Assembly: GCF_000373985.1 (NCBI RefSeq) | Contig: NZ_KB893068.1 | Coordinates: forward strand, 1 to 64,000 | DNA length: 64,000 bases | Direction of reading: 5' to 3' | Source: Desulfobacter curvatus DSM 3379 | GTDB taxonomy: Bacteria > Desulfobacterota > Desulfobacteria > Desulfobacterales > Desulfobacteraceae | Shown here: positions 33,433-42,523 of the stretch, one piece after another | How the letters are laid out: each line of letters begins with the position of its first letter | Position numbering within the stretch: position 1 is the stretch's first letter | Program-made: the position numbers and the translations under genes | Notes under the pieces: model-generated | Database searches by the model: none | Seen by the model: the letters and a program-made list of their open reading frames with translations, nothing else | Told to the model about the DNA's origin: nothing

Positions 33433-35601
33433 TTGATAAAAAAATTTTACACGACCATTGCGTCCTGGACAGGTAAATGGGTGTGGCTGACCATGATTTC
33501 AACCATTTTTATTTGTTCCGGCCGGGATCTGCAGGCCCAAGAATCGCTCGAAACGCCGTATCAGGCAGAAGCGGTGATTGTCACCGCCCAGAAGCGCGAA
33601 GAAAATGTACAGGATATACCGGATAGTATCACGGTACTGGATGAACTGAATATTTCCGATGCCGGTATCACTGATATGGCCGGCCTTTCCACATATGTTC
33701 CCAACTTTGAATTTTATAATTTCGGCAGCCGCTGGCATTCCCAGACCTATATCCGCGGTATCAAAACCCTGAACAACAGTGAACCGTCAACCGGCTTGTA
33801 TGTTGACGGCGTGAATTATTCCAAATCCTATCTGTTTGACTTTCCCCTCTTTGATGTGGAACGGGTAGAGGTCCTGCGCGGTCCCCAAGGGACCTTATAC
33901 GGCCGCAACACCATGGCAGGCGTAATCAATATACACACAAGGACACCGGACAATGAAACCCGTGCCCAAATTTCAGGGACATACGCAAGCTACAATGAAA
34001 AGCAAATTCAAGGTCATGTCCAGGCACCTATTCTCAAGGACAAACTTTTTTTCGGAATCTCGGGTCTGATTTCGTCAAGTGACGGATACATGGAAAACGA
34101 TGTTGAAGGTGTCGGCGAAGACGGACGGCATAAAGACGGGCAGGCCGGGAGAATAAAACTTCGGTATCTGCCTGCCCCGAAATGGGATATTACCTTGAGT
34201 CTGGATGGCCAGCACCATGAAGACGGAGCGTTCCCGTTCCGCAGAACCCAGCGAAATTCATTTGTCACTGCGGGGAAACTGGAAGCGGACAGCCCATATC
34301 ACTATTCCCACGATTTTGACGGCACATCTGAAAACGACTTCTGGGGAGCAACGCTGAATACCTCTGTTGATACAAAATTAGGCAAGGTCACATCCATTAC
34401 AGGGTATCGGGACTTTAACAATGAGGATTTCATTGATTCTGATTTCAGCCCTTTGGATGCTGCGCGGATGAAATATGTTTTACAGGAGCGCACCTTTTCC
34501 CAGGAACTTCGCATTGCATCTCCGGGAAATAAAACCGGCCCCCAATGGCTTGCCGGTATCTATTATTTTTACATCAACTCGGACAAAGAACGAACCAACT
34601 ACTATCAGTCCGCCATGGCAAACAGTCCCAGCAACCCCTTTGCCCCGGGAACCGGTACCAGGATGACACAAAGCAAGGGGACCAACTTCGGGGAGGCCCT
34701 GTTCGGCCAGATCACCTGGCCTGTATTCAATACGTTGGATATCACCACAGGGCTTAGATATGAGGTGGAGGATGCGCAAATGGATGCCACTGTTTTTTAC
34801 ACCCCAGAGGGCGGGGCCAAAACCGCCACGCAACAACCCTACCAGGAGAGCCGGTTCACGGCATTGCTGCCCAAATTAAGTGTTGGGTGGCATTTCATGG
34901 ATGATCAAATGCTCTACACCACTGTTTCAAGAGCCCACCGCAGCGGCGGGTTCAACGATCCCAATGTGGGTGGTGCCCCCTATGATGAAGAGTACAGCTG
35001 GGTATATGAAGCCGGTATTAAGTCCGGTTTTTTTCAAAACCGGCTTACGGTCAACATCTGCGGATTCTATACGGATATTCAGGATGAGCAGATCACCCGC
35101 TTCGATGAATACAACCAGTCATATCTTGAAAATGCAGGCGAATCCCACCGACTTGGCATGGAGGTTGAGGCGGGCTGGTTCATTTTAAAGGACTTGGAAC
35201 TATTTGCATCATTCACCTGGCTGCAGGCCGAGTATGATAAGTATACCGACCCTGTCACGGGCGAAGACTTTGAAGGCAAGACCACATTCGGGGTCCCGGA
35301 CTATACCTATACTTTAGGATTTCAGTACAGGCGTCCCTTGTGGAGGGACTGGAACGGCTTCTGCCGTGCGGAACTGGCCGGAACCGGCCGCCGGTATTTT
35401 GACGATTCCAATACCGTTAAAGAACCCGGATATGAACTGGTCAACCTCAAGCTGGGCCTGGAAGGCGCCCACTGGGACGGCTATGTATGGGCAAAAAATC
35501 TTTTTGACCGGCATTACTGCATTTTTGAAAACGTTGACCGGGGTATGACTGAGGATGGAGAGCCCTTGACCATCGGTATAACCCTCTCATACCGATTTTA
35601 G
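33433..35601 (+). CDS. TonB-dependent outer-membrane receptor
   Basis: 722-residue receptor with a signal peptide ending near residue 35, the TonB box region EAVIVTAQKREENVQDIP, a plug domain (VERVEVLRGPQGTLYGRN), and a 22-strand barrel that ends in an aromatic residue (LSYRF). Its form is that of a siderophore or iron-chelate receptor. TTG at 33433 is the apparent start, nine bases after GGGGAG. Regulated probably by the AraC protein at 30959. No ABC transporter for the inner membrane is next to it. Confidence 0.9.
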   Translation: MIKKFYTTIASWTGKWVWLTMISTIFICSGRDLQAQESLETPYQAEAVIVTAQKREENVQDIPDSITVLDELNISDAGITDMAGLSTYVPNFEFYNFGSRWHSQTYIRGIKTLNNSEPSTGLYVDGVNYSKSYLFDFPLFDVERVEVLRGPQGTLYGRNTMAGVINIHTRTPDNETRAQISGTYASYNEKQIQGHVQAPILKDKLFFGISGLISSSDGYMENDVEGVGEDGRHKDGQAGRIKLRYLPAPKWDITLSLDGQHHEDGAFPFRRTQRNSFVTAGKLEADSPYHYSHDFDGTSENDFWGATLNTSVDTKLGKVTSITGYRDFNNEDFIDSDFSPLDAARMKYVLQERTFSQELRIASPGNKTGPQWLAGIYYFYINSDKERTNYYQSAMANSPSNPFAPGTGTRMTQSKGTNFGEALFGQITWPVFNTLDITTGLRYEVEDAQMDATVFYTPEGGAKTATQQPYQESRFTALLPKLSVGWHFMDDQMLYTTVSRAHRSGGFNDPNVGGAPYDEEYSWVYEAGIKSGFFQNRLTVNICGFYTDIQDEQITRFDEYNQSYLENAGESHRLGMEVEAGWFILKDLELFASFTWLQAEYDKYTDPVTGEDFEGKTTFGVPDYTYTLGFQYRRPLWRDWNGFCRAELAGTGRRYFDDSNTVKEPGYELVNLKLGLEGAHWDGYVWAKNLFDRHYCIFENVDRGMTEDGEPLTIGITLSYRF

Positions 35602-35735
35602 TCCTAATAGATGAACAATATCTCAGACTATAGTTTGAACTTTTGGGGGCATCAAGTTTGTTTAACATTGGAAAAAAGAGGAAACTGAAACTAAAAAGAA
35701 ACCGAGAAGGTTTTACTTCCAGTTCTTGTTTGAGA

Positions 35736-35822
<87 letters not shown>

Positions 35823-35941
35823 ACACTCAGGATCGCTTTGTTGGCAACCCATTTAGGGATTGCGTAAAAGCGATGGTTGGGATATATATATGTGTTTGTT
35901 TGGTTTGTCAATAGCATTTTGTTTAAATTTTAAAGGACGAC

Positions 35942-36871
35942 ATGGAATTAATTGAAGATTTAAATCAGATTAAGGCCCCTTTCAATAACGCTGTTGTTAC
36001 CATTGGTAATTTTGACGGTGTGCACAAAGGTCACCAGGCCCTGTTGAGCCAAGTGATTGAACGGGGGGGGCAGGTCGGCGGCACCTGCATAGCCATGACA
36101 TTTGAACCGCATCCGCTTCGAGCATTGGGCCTTTCCAGTCCCCCTCTGATCACCCGGCGGGACCAGAAAATAGAATTGATAGAATCCTCGGGCATAGATG
36201 TACTGCTTTGCCTGCCCTTTGATAAAGCCTTTGCACAGATATCAGCCCAGGAATTCATTGAAGATATTCTTGTAAAAAAGATCGGTGTGAAAACCATCGT
36301 TATCGGTCCTGATTATACCTTTGGCAAAAACAGGGGCGGCAATATTGAGCTACTTAAAACCATGGGGGGTGAACTTGGGTATGAGACCATTGTATCTGAT
36401 TGGATAAAGGGTCCCGAAACCAACACGGAGCGCATTTCCAGCACAAAAATCAGAAAACTTGTCATGGACGGACATGTGGACCGGGCAAAGCACTATCTTG
36501 GGCGCTTTTACCAAATCCGGGGAAAGGTTATAAAGGGACGCAAGCGCGGCGGAAGTCAGCTTGGATTTCCCACGGCCAATATAAAACTTCATGATGAACT
36601 GTGCCCCAAGTTCGGGGTTTATGCGGTAACAGTTGAAACCATTCACGGCAACTTCAAGGGTGTGGCCAATATTGGTTTTTCCCCGACCTTTGGGGATGAG
36701 ATGTTCACCATTGAAGTTCATATCCTTGATTTTAAAGAAGACATATACGACTCCCGGATACGCGTTAATATGGTGGAAAGACTCCGGGATGAAATTAAAT
36801 TTGCAAATATTGCGCAGCTGTCCGACCAGATCAGAAAGGACATTGAAACGGCAAAGGAAATTTTAAAATAA
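35942..36871 (+). CDS. ribF: Bifunctional riboflavin kinase/FAD synthetase
   Basis: Makes FMN then FAD. 309 residues: the N-terminal adenylyltransferase domain has GNFDGVHKGH (about residues 22-31) and IGPDYTFGKNR; the C-terminal riboflavin kinase domain has GRKRGGSQLGFPTANI (about 199-214). First gene of a run ribF-def-fmt-rsmB-rpe; the def start codon follows its stop with no gap. Confidence 0.95.
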   Translation: MELIEDLNQIKAPFNNAVVTIGNFDGVHKGHQALLSQVIERGGQVGGTCIAMTFEPHPLRALGLSSPPLITRRDQKIELIESSGIDVLLCLPFDKAFAQISAQEFIEDILVKKIGVKTIVIGPDYTFGKNRGGNIELLKTMGGELGYETIVSDWIKGPETNTERISSTKIRKLVMDGHVDRAKHYLGRFYQIRGKVIKGRKRGGSQLGFPTANIKLHDELCPKFGVYAVTVETIHGNFKGVANIGFSPTFGDEMFTIEVHILDFKEDIYDSRIRVNMVERLRDEIKFANIAQLSDQIRKDIETAKEILK

Positions 36872-37402
36872 ATGGCTATTCTTGATATTGTCACATTTCC
36901 CGAACCCTCCCTAAAAAAGGTTTCAGTACCTGTGGAAACCATTGATGACGAGTTGAAAACGTTGATTGAGGATATGGGCGAGACCATGTTCCATGACGCG
37001 GGCGTCGGCCTGGCCGCCCCCCAGGTCGGGATCAATCGCCGGGTTATTGTGTATGATCCCCATGCAGGAGAGGAACAAAAAGACGCTGAGGACAAAACAT
37101 TTACCGCACTGATTAATCCTGAAATCCTCTCCAAATCCAAAGAGACTTTCACTTCCGAAAAAGAAGGATGCTTAAGTGTTGTCGACTACAGGGCCGATGT
37201 CAGGCGGCATGCAAGTGTTACCGTACGGGCCATGACTATTGACGGCGAAACCATCGAATTTGATGCCCACGAACTTATGTCCGTTATCATGCAGCATGAA
37301 ATAGATCACCTTGACGGTATCCTGTTTATTGACAGAATTTCTGCATTGAAACGGGCCATGTATACGAAAAAACGGTTAAAACAATTGAAAAATAAAAAAT
37401 GA
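36872..37402 (+). CDS. def: Peptide deformylase
   Basis: Removes the formyl group from nascent proteins. All three metal motifs are present: GVGLAAPQVG (about residues 44-53), EGCLSV (about 97-102), and QHEIDHLDG (about 141-149). 176 residues, normal for the type I class. It directly precedes fmt with a four-base overlap; deformylase and formyltransferase are a common pair. Confidence 0.95.
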   Translation: MAILDIVTFPEPSLKKVSVPVETIDDELKTLIEDMGETMFHDAGVGLAAPQVGINRRVIVYDPHAGEEQKDAEDKTFTALINPEILSKSKETFTSEKEGCLSVVDYRADVRRHASVTVRAMTIDGETIEFDAHELMSVIMQHEIDHLDGILFIDRISALKRAMYTKKRLKQLKNKK

Positions 37403-38346
37403 AAAATACCCGTATCGTTTTCATGGGGACCCCGGAATTTTCAGTCCCGGCGTTAAAGACCCTGGCAAAAGAGCCGGGGTTTGACGTTTTACTGGCAGTG
37501 ACCCAGCCAGACCGGCCCAAAGGCCGCGGAAAAAAGCTTAGCCCTTCCGCAGTCAAGCAAGCCGCTCTAAACCTTGGTATTGACGTGTATCAGCCCGAAA
37601 AAATAAACACCCCGGAAGGCATAGAGCGCCTTTCCGGTCTTGAACCGGACTATTTTGTCGTGGTTGCCTTTGGACAGATCCTTTCACGGCAGGTGCTGGA
37701 TATTCCCAAAACCTATCCCATAAATATCCACGCCTCGCTCTTGCCCAAATACCGGGGGGCAGCCCCCATCCAGGCGGCTGTTTTAAATATGGATGAACAG
37801 ACCGGTGTGACCACCATGGTCATGGCTGAAAAAATGGATGCAGGGGATATTCTGCTGATGGAAACAACACCTGTGTATTCTGAAGATACCGCGTCAACAC
37901 TGCATGACAGATTATCGCAGATGGGTGCCGACCTTATCATTAAAACCATCCACGGCATTGAACAAAGCAAAATTACCCCCGTTCCCCAGGATCATTCAAA
38001 CGCCACCTATGTATCCATGCTCAAAAAGTCGGACGGCCGCATTAACTGGGACAAGAGCGCCAAGGCTATCTGCGCCCACATCAATGCCATGACACCCTGG
38101 CCCGGCGCCTTTACGGAACTTTGCGGAAAACGCCTTAAAATCTTTAAAGCAGTTGTTTCATCTACACCCACGCAGACTCACACCCTGCCGGGTACCGTTT
38201 TAAGCTGCAATGACCAAGGACTGTTTGTGGCTGCCAATGATGGTGTCGTCCAGGTGCTTGAACTGATGGGAAGCTCAGGAAAACGTCTTGATGTCGCAGC
38301 ATTTCTTTGTGGAAATAAAATTGATCTGCCGGCCTGTTTTCAATGA
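37399..38346 (+). CDS. fmt: Methionyl-tRNA formyltransferase
   Basis: Formylates initiator Met-tRNA with 10-formyl-tetrahydrofolate. 315 residues, with RIVFMGTPEFSVPAL at the N-terminus, the catalytic HASLLPKYRGAAPIQ (His about 112), and a C-terminal OB-like domain. It overlaps def and rsmB by four bases each, so the genes are probably coupled in translation. Confidence 0.95.
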   Translation: MKNTRIVFMGTPEFSVPALKTLAKEPGFDVLLAVTQPDRPKGRGKKLSPSAVKQAALNLGIDVYQPEKINTPEGIERLSGLEPDYFVVVAFGQILSRQVLDIPKTYPINIHASLLPKYRGAAPIQAAVLNMDEQTGVTTMVMAEKMDAGDILLMETTPVYSEDTASTLHDRLSQMGADLIIKTIHGIEQSKITPVPQDHSNATYVSMLKKSDGRINWDKSAKAICAHINAMTPWPGAFTELCGKRLKIFKAVVSSTPTQTHTLPGTVLSCNDQGLFVAANDGVVQVLELMGSSGKRLDVAAFLCGNKIDLPACFQ

Positions 38347-39719
38347 ATAAGGACGCTGACCCACGTTATATCGCTTTTACCCTGATTGAAGCAGGGCAAA
38401 AGCCGACCCTGCCCCTTGACCGTGCCATTGAAAATGCGGCGCAACAACTTGAACACTTGAGTCAAAAGGATAAAGGGCTTTGCCATGCCATTGTGTTCGG
38501 GGTGTTTAGGCATAGAGGCCGCATTGATCAATTAATTTGCCACTGCTCCAAACTTGCCTTTGACCGCATTGATGCCAAGGTTAAGACCATTCTGCGAATC
38601 GGTGTGTTCCAGATTGTTTTTCTGGATCGAGTCCCGGATTTTGCAGCCATCAATACCAGTATTGAACTTGCAAAACCGATTTGCGGCAAAAAGGCATCGG
38701 GCTTTATTAATGCGGTGTTACGCAATATATCCAGGTCACACAAAGATATTGCCCTGCCCTGTTCCCATAAAAATTTAGCCGGGCATCTTACGGCGGCCTT
38801 TTCCATACCATCATGGCTTGGCAAACGCTGGGCAGCAAGATATGGAAAAGAAAAGACGTTGGCACTTGCCGGCGCTTTGATGGATTTGCCCCCACTGACT
38901 CTCAGGATCAATCCACGCAAAATCAGCCGGGAACAGTTGATTGAAAAGTTTGAACGGGAAGGAATTAACAACCAAGCAACACGGTTCAGTCCGTTGGGCC
39001 TCCAGATCCGGACATCCGGTGTTGCCATACCTGATCTGCCCGGGTTCAATGAAGGCATGTTCCAGATTCAGGATGAAGCGGCCCAGCTTGCCGTACAGCT
39101 TTTAGGCCCCAAGCCCGGGGAAACTATTCTGGATGCCTGTGCAGGCCTTGGTACCAAAACCTGCCACATGGCCCTTGAAATGGAAAACAAAGGTCAGATT
39201 ACCGCCAATGATACCGGCGAAAGCAAAGCAGATCGCTTGGACAACGAAGCCGGACGTCTGAACATTAATATCATCCGCACCACCCATGTGGATATGGCCC
39301 GGGCCGGGTTCAATGATTTTTCATCCTATTTTGACCGGGTGCTTGTGGATGCGCCATGCACAGGCTTAGGTGTCCTTGCCAGAAACCCGGACAGCCGGTG
39401 GAAAAGAAAAGCAAACGACATTATGCGCATGGCCGCCCTGCAGAAAAAAATCCTTAACGGGTCCGCCAATTTGGTGGCACCCGGAGGCGTGCTGGTATAT
39501 ACAGTCTGTTCCTGCGAACCCGAAGAGACAACCCAGGTGGTTGAACGATTTTTAGAAAAAAGAAAAGATTTTACCCCGGACCCTTCAGGGTTTGAGAGGC
39601 ATTTGCCGTTTTTCTGCGAATCCGGGATTAAAACATATAGTAAAACAACCTTTCCTGATCATCTTGACATGGACGGCTTTTTCATGGCCAGGATGCGACG
39701 AAATAAAAATAGGAGATAA
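38343..39719 (+). CDS. rsmB: 16S rRNA (cytosine-967-C5)-methyltransferase
   Basis: 458 residues: an N-terminal NusB-like RNA-binding domain (residues about 1-140), then a Rossmann methyltransferase. The two catalytic cysteines lie in DAPCTGLGVL and TVCSCEPEE; LDACAGLGTKT is the SAM site. The DAPCTG/CS(x)C pair identifies an RNA m5C enzyme, and the NusB domain and gene position next to fmt point to RsmB (Sun). It overlaps fmt and ends three bases before rpe. Confidence 0.93.
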   Translation: MNKDADPRYIAFTLIEAGQKPTLPLDRAIENAAQQLEHLSQKDKGLCHAIVFGVFRHRGRIDQLICHCSKLAFDRIDAKVKTILRIGVFQIVFLDRVPDFAAINTSIELAKPICGKKASGFINAVLRNISRSHKDIALPCSHKNLAGHLTAAFSIPSWLGKRWAARYGKEKTLALAGALMDLPPLTLRINPRKISREQLIEKFEREGINNQATRFSPLGLQIRTSGVAIPDLPGFNEGMFQIQDEAAQLAVQLLGPKPGETILDACAGLGTKTCHMALEMENKGQITANDTGESKADRLDNEAGRLNINIIRTTHVDMARAGFNDFSSYFDRVLVDAPCTGLGVLARNPDSRWKRKANDIMRMAALQKKILNGSANLVAPGGVLVYTVCSCEPEETTQVVERFLEKRKDFTPDPSGFERHLPFFCESGIKTYSKTTFPDHLDMDGFFMARMRRNKNRR

Positions 39720-39721
39720 TT

Positions 39722-40387
39722 ATGACACTGATCGCCCCCTCCATTCTGTCTGCGGATTTCACCCGTTTGGGAGAAGAGGTCAAAGCAGTAGAAAAAGCCG
39801 GTGCAGACTGGATTCACATTGATGTCATGGATGGACAGTTTGTACCTAACATTTCATACGGCCCCATTGTTGTAGAGGCGTGCAAACGCGCCACAGATCT
39901 GGTGCTGGACGTCCACCTGATGATTGAAACCCCGGATGCCAGGATTCCGGATTTTGCCAAAGCCGGGGCCGACTACATCAGCGTCCATGCCGAAGCATGC
40001 CCCCATCTGCACCGAAGTCTGCAACTGATAAAAAGCCTGGGTGTAAAGGCCGGTGTTGCCTTGAATCCGGCCACGCCGTTGTCGGTCATTGAATATATCA
40101 TTGATATGCTGGATTTTGTTCTGATCATGAGCGTCAATCCCGGTTTTGGCGGCCAAAAATTTATTAACTCCAGTTTAAATAAAATTACCGCGCTGTCCAA
40201 AATGCTGTCTGATGCAGGTTCCAATGCCGTTATCCAGGTGGACGGCGGCGTAAACAACGATACCATGGAAGCCGTTACAAGGGCCGGAGCCCGTTGTTTT
40301 GTGGCAGGTTCCGCCATTTTTAACACCCCTGACTATAAAACGACCATAGACGGGCTTCGCAAGCTTTCCGACAAAGGCAAGAAATGA
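39722..40387 (+). CDS. rpe: Ribulose-phosphate 3-epimerase
   Basis: Interconverts ribulose-5-phosphate and xylulose-5-phosphate in the pentose phosphate pathway. A 221-residue TIM barrel with the signature IAPSILSADFTRLGEE near the start, DWIHIDVMDGQFVPNI, VNPGFGGQKF and VDGGVN. It follows rsmB by three bases and overlaps the ACT gene by four. Confidence 0.95.
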   Translation: MTLIAPSILSADFTRLGEEVKAVEKAGADWIHIDVMDGQFVPNISYGPIVVEACKRATDLVLDVHLMIETPDARIPDFAKAGADYISVHAEACPHLHRSLQLIKSLGVKAGVALNPATPLSVIEYIIDMLDFVLIMSVNPGFGGQKFINSSLNKITALSKMLSDAGSNAVIQVDGGVNNDTMEAVTRAGARCFVAGSAIFNTPDYKTTIDGLRKLSDKGKK

Positions 40388-40935
40388 ACAAAATGATAAT
40401 CTCCGTCCTGGCCCAAGACCGGCCGGGCATCATTGCAAGTGTCACCTCGGATCTGTGTGATCTGGGGTGTAATCTTGAAAACGTCAACCAGATGATCCTG
40501 CAAAACCAGTTTGCCGGTTTCTTTGTTGTCCAGGCCCCCGAAGGCGTATCCGCTGAAACCATCAGGCAGGATCTGACCTTAAGAGAGAAAGACCAGGGAC
40601 TGACCATCCATGTCAGATCCCTTGAAGGGGACACCCAGGCCCCTGTAGAGGAGAAAGAGATCTTTCTGATCACCACCTCCGGCCCTGACCAGAAAGGTCT
40701 TGTGGCACAATTATCCAGTGTTATTTCAAGTTTCGGCGCCAATATCGTTAATCTGAAAGCCGTGTTCATGGGCGGTTCCAATCCCAATGAGAATGTCATG
40801 TCCTACCAAGTCCCGGTGACAAAAGAGATTGATGCCCCTGCCCTGTTTGCCGCCCTTAAGGAAAAAGCAAAGGAGCTGGACCTGGACATCCGTATCCAGC
40901 ACAAAAATATTTTTGACGTGACCAACAAAATATAA
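40384..40935 (+). CDS. Tandem ACT-domain protein (GcvR-like)
   Basis: 183 residues with two ACT domains: the first opens MIISVLAQDRPGIIASVT, the second (about residue 90) LITTSGPDQKGLVAQLS. This is the GcvR/UPF0237 type, amino-acid-sensing and regulatory. Such genes are often next to a DUF711/PFL-like gene, as here, though a double repeat of 190 bases now lies between. The stop codon TAA lies within the left end of that repeat. Confidence 0.8.
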   Translation: MNKMIISVLAQDRPGIIASVTSDLCDLGCNLENVNQMILQNQFAGFFVVQAPEGVSAETIRQDLTLREKDQGLTIHVRSLEGDTQAPVEEKEIFLITTSGPDQKGLVAQLSSVISSFGANIVNLKAVFMGGSNPNENVMSYQVPVTKEIDAPALFAALKEKAKELDLDIRIQHKNIFDVTNKI

Positions 40936-41020
40936 CAGCCATGGGCTGACCTGACATATCAACTGCCAGGTATAGCCCACAACGAATGTTGAAAGATCTG
41001 TATTAGTTACACAGACTTTC
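40931..41020 (+). repeat. Dispersed two-hairpin element, copy A1
   Basis: Begins TATAACAGCCATGGGCTG and has a first foldback to about 40980 (GGGCT paired with AGCCC). A second hairpin follows at 40991-41020 (GAAAGATCTGT...ACAGACTTTC). Copy A2 follows after two bases in the same direction, making a tandem pair. The left end supplies the stop of the ACT gene. Confidence 0.75.
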
Positions 41021-41022
41021 TC

Positions 41023-41122
41023 ATAACGGCCATGGGCCGTCTTTGGTCTATCTACAACCCAGGCTTCGGCCCACAACAAAGCAAGAAAGTAATTCAACAA
41101 CTTATTGGAACTTTCTTATAAA
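41023..41122 (+). repeat. Dispersed two-hairpin element, copy A2
   Basis: Begins ATAACGGCCATGGGCCGTC; the part to 41080 is nearly identical to copy C on the other strand (12880-12822). The second hairpin is 41085-41115 (GAAAGT paired with ACTTTC), with an unlike loop. It ends in TTATAAAAAA, right in front of the PFL gene's ribosome site. Confidence 0.75.
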
Positions 41123-41140
41123 AAAAAAGGAAATTTTACG

Positions 41141-42511
41141 GTGTTCGAAGATCAGGAAATTATCTCGACCATAGAGATGGTAAGAAATGAAAATCTTGAT
41201 GTGCGGGCAGTTACATTAGGAATCAACCTGTTTGACTGTATTTCCCATGACCTGAATGTATTCAAAAAAAATATACGCAAAAAAATCATCGGCCACGCAG
41301 CCAAGCTTGTGGAAACCTGTGACCAGGTGGGTGAAAAATACGGCATTAAGGTGGTCAACAAGCGTATCTCCATCTCTCCCATTGCCCTGGTGGGTGCATC
41401 TTTCTCATCTGAGCAGATGGTGGAGATTGCCCATGAACTCAATGACATTGCCAAAACCGTGAATATTGATTTCATCGGTGGGTTTTCAGCTCTGGTGGAA
41501 AAAGGCATTGCCAACGGAGACCAGGCGTTGATTGAAGCGATCCCCCAGGCATTGGCCGAAACCCAGCGGATCTGCGCATCGGTAAATGTGGCTACCACCA
41601 AGGCCGGCATTAATATGGATGCCGTGCTGGCCATGTCCAGGGCCATTAAAAAAGCTGCCGCCCTCACGGCTGACGAAGACGGGCTGGCCTGTGCCAAGCT
41701 GTGTGTATTTTCAAATATTCCCCAGGACATGCCGTTTATGGCGGGCGCTTATCTTGGGGTGGGCCAGGCAGATGCCGTGATCAATGTCGGGGTGTCCGGG
41801 CCCGGCGTGGTCAAACGCGCCATTGAAAGAAACCTGTCCCAGCAGCGGTTGCGCCTTGGCCGCATAGCCGAAATCATCAAACGCACCGCCTGCAAGGTCA
41901 CCCGGGTGGGAGAGCTCATTGGCAGGGAGGTGGCAGACATCCTTAATATCCAATTTGGCGTGGTGGATCTTTCCCTTGCCCCAACCCCCACGGTGGGGGA
42001 TAGTGTGGGCGAAATTTTCCAGGCCTTAGGGCTTTCCTATATTGGTGTGCCCGGCTCCACCGCAGCTTTGGCCATGCTCAATGATGCGGTAAAAAAAGGC
42101 GGGGCCTTTGCCTCATCCCATGTGGGCGGCCTGTCCGGTGCCTTTATTCCTGTCAGCGAAGACCTCAATATTGCCGAAGCTGCACAGAAAGGGTTTCTCT
42201 CCGTGGAAAAACTGGAAGCCATGACCTGTGTATGTTCCGTGGGGCTGGATATGGTGGCGGTGCCCGGAGACATTACAGAGCAGGTTTTAGCAGGCATCAT
42301 TGCAGATGAGATGGCAATCGGCATGATCAATGCCAAAACCACGGCTACGCGCATTATCCCTGTGCCCGGTAAAAAAGCGGGGGACAGTGTCAATTTCGGC
42401 GGACTTCTTGGCAAAGCCAGTATTATGGATGTGCCCCACCTTGATCTTGAAGATATTTTTGTGGAATACGGCGGTCATATTCCGGCACCGATCCACAGTT
42501 TAAAGAATTAG
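41141..42511 (+). CDS. PFL family protein (DUF711, UPF0210)
   Basis: 456 residues related in fold to pyruvate formate-lyase, but lacking a visible glycyl-radical site. Family features are EIISTIEMVRNENLDVRAVT at the N-terminus, GGFSALVEKG, and NFGGLLGKASIMDV near the end. The reaction is not established. The GTG at 41141 (MFEDQEII) is chosen: it has AGGAAA upstream and matches the family start; the frame runs 12 codons further into the repeat. Usual partner of the GcvR-like ACT protein. Confidence 0.85.
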   Translation: MFEDQEIISTIEMVRNENLDVRAVTLGINLFDCISHDLNVFKKNIRKKIIGHAAKLVETCDQVGEKYGIKVVNKRISISPIALVGASFSSEQMVEIAHELNDIAKTVNIDFIGGFSALVEKGIANGDQALIEAIPQALAETQRICASVNVATTKAGINMDAVLAMSRAIKKAAALTADEDGLACAKLCVFSNIPQDMPFMAGAYLGVGQADAVINVGVSGPGVVKRAIERNLSQQRLRLGRIAEIIKRTACKVTRVGELIGREVADILNIQFGVVDLSLAPTPTVGDSVGEIFQALGLSYIGVPGSTAALAMLNDAVKKGGAFASSHVGGLSGAFIPVSEDLNIAEAAQKGFLSVEKLEAMTCVCSVGLDMVAVPGDITEQVLAGIIADEMAIGMINAKTTATRIIPVPGKKAGDSVNFGGLLGKASIMDVPHLDLEDIFVEYGGHIPAPIHSLKN

Positions 42512-42523
42512 GACATCCCCATT

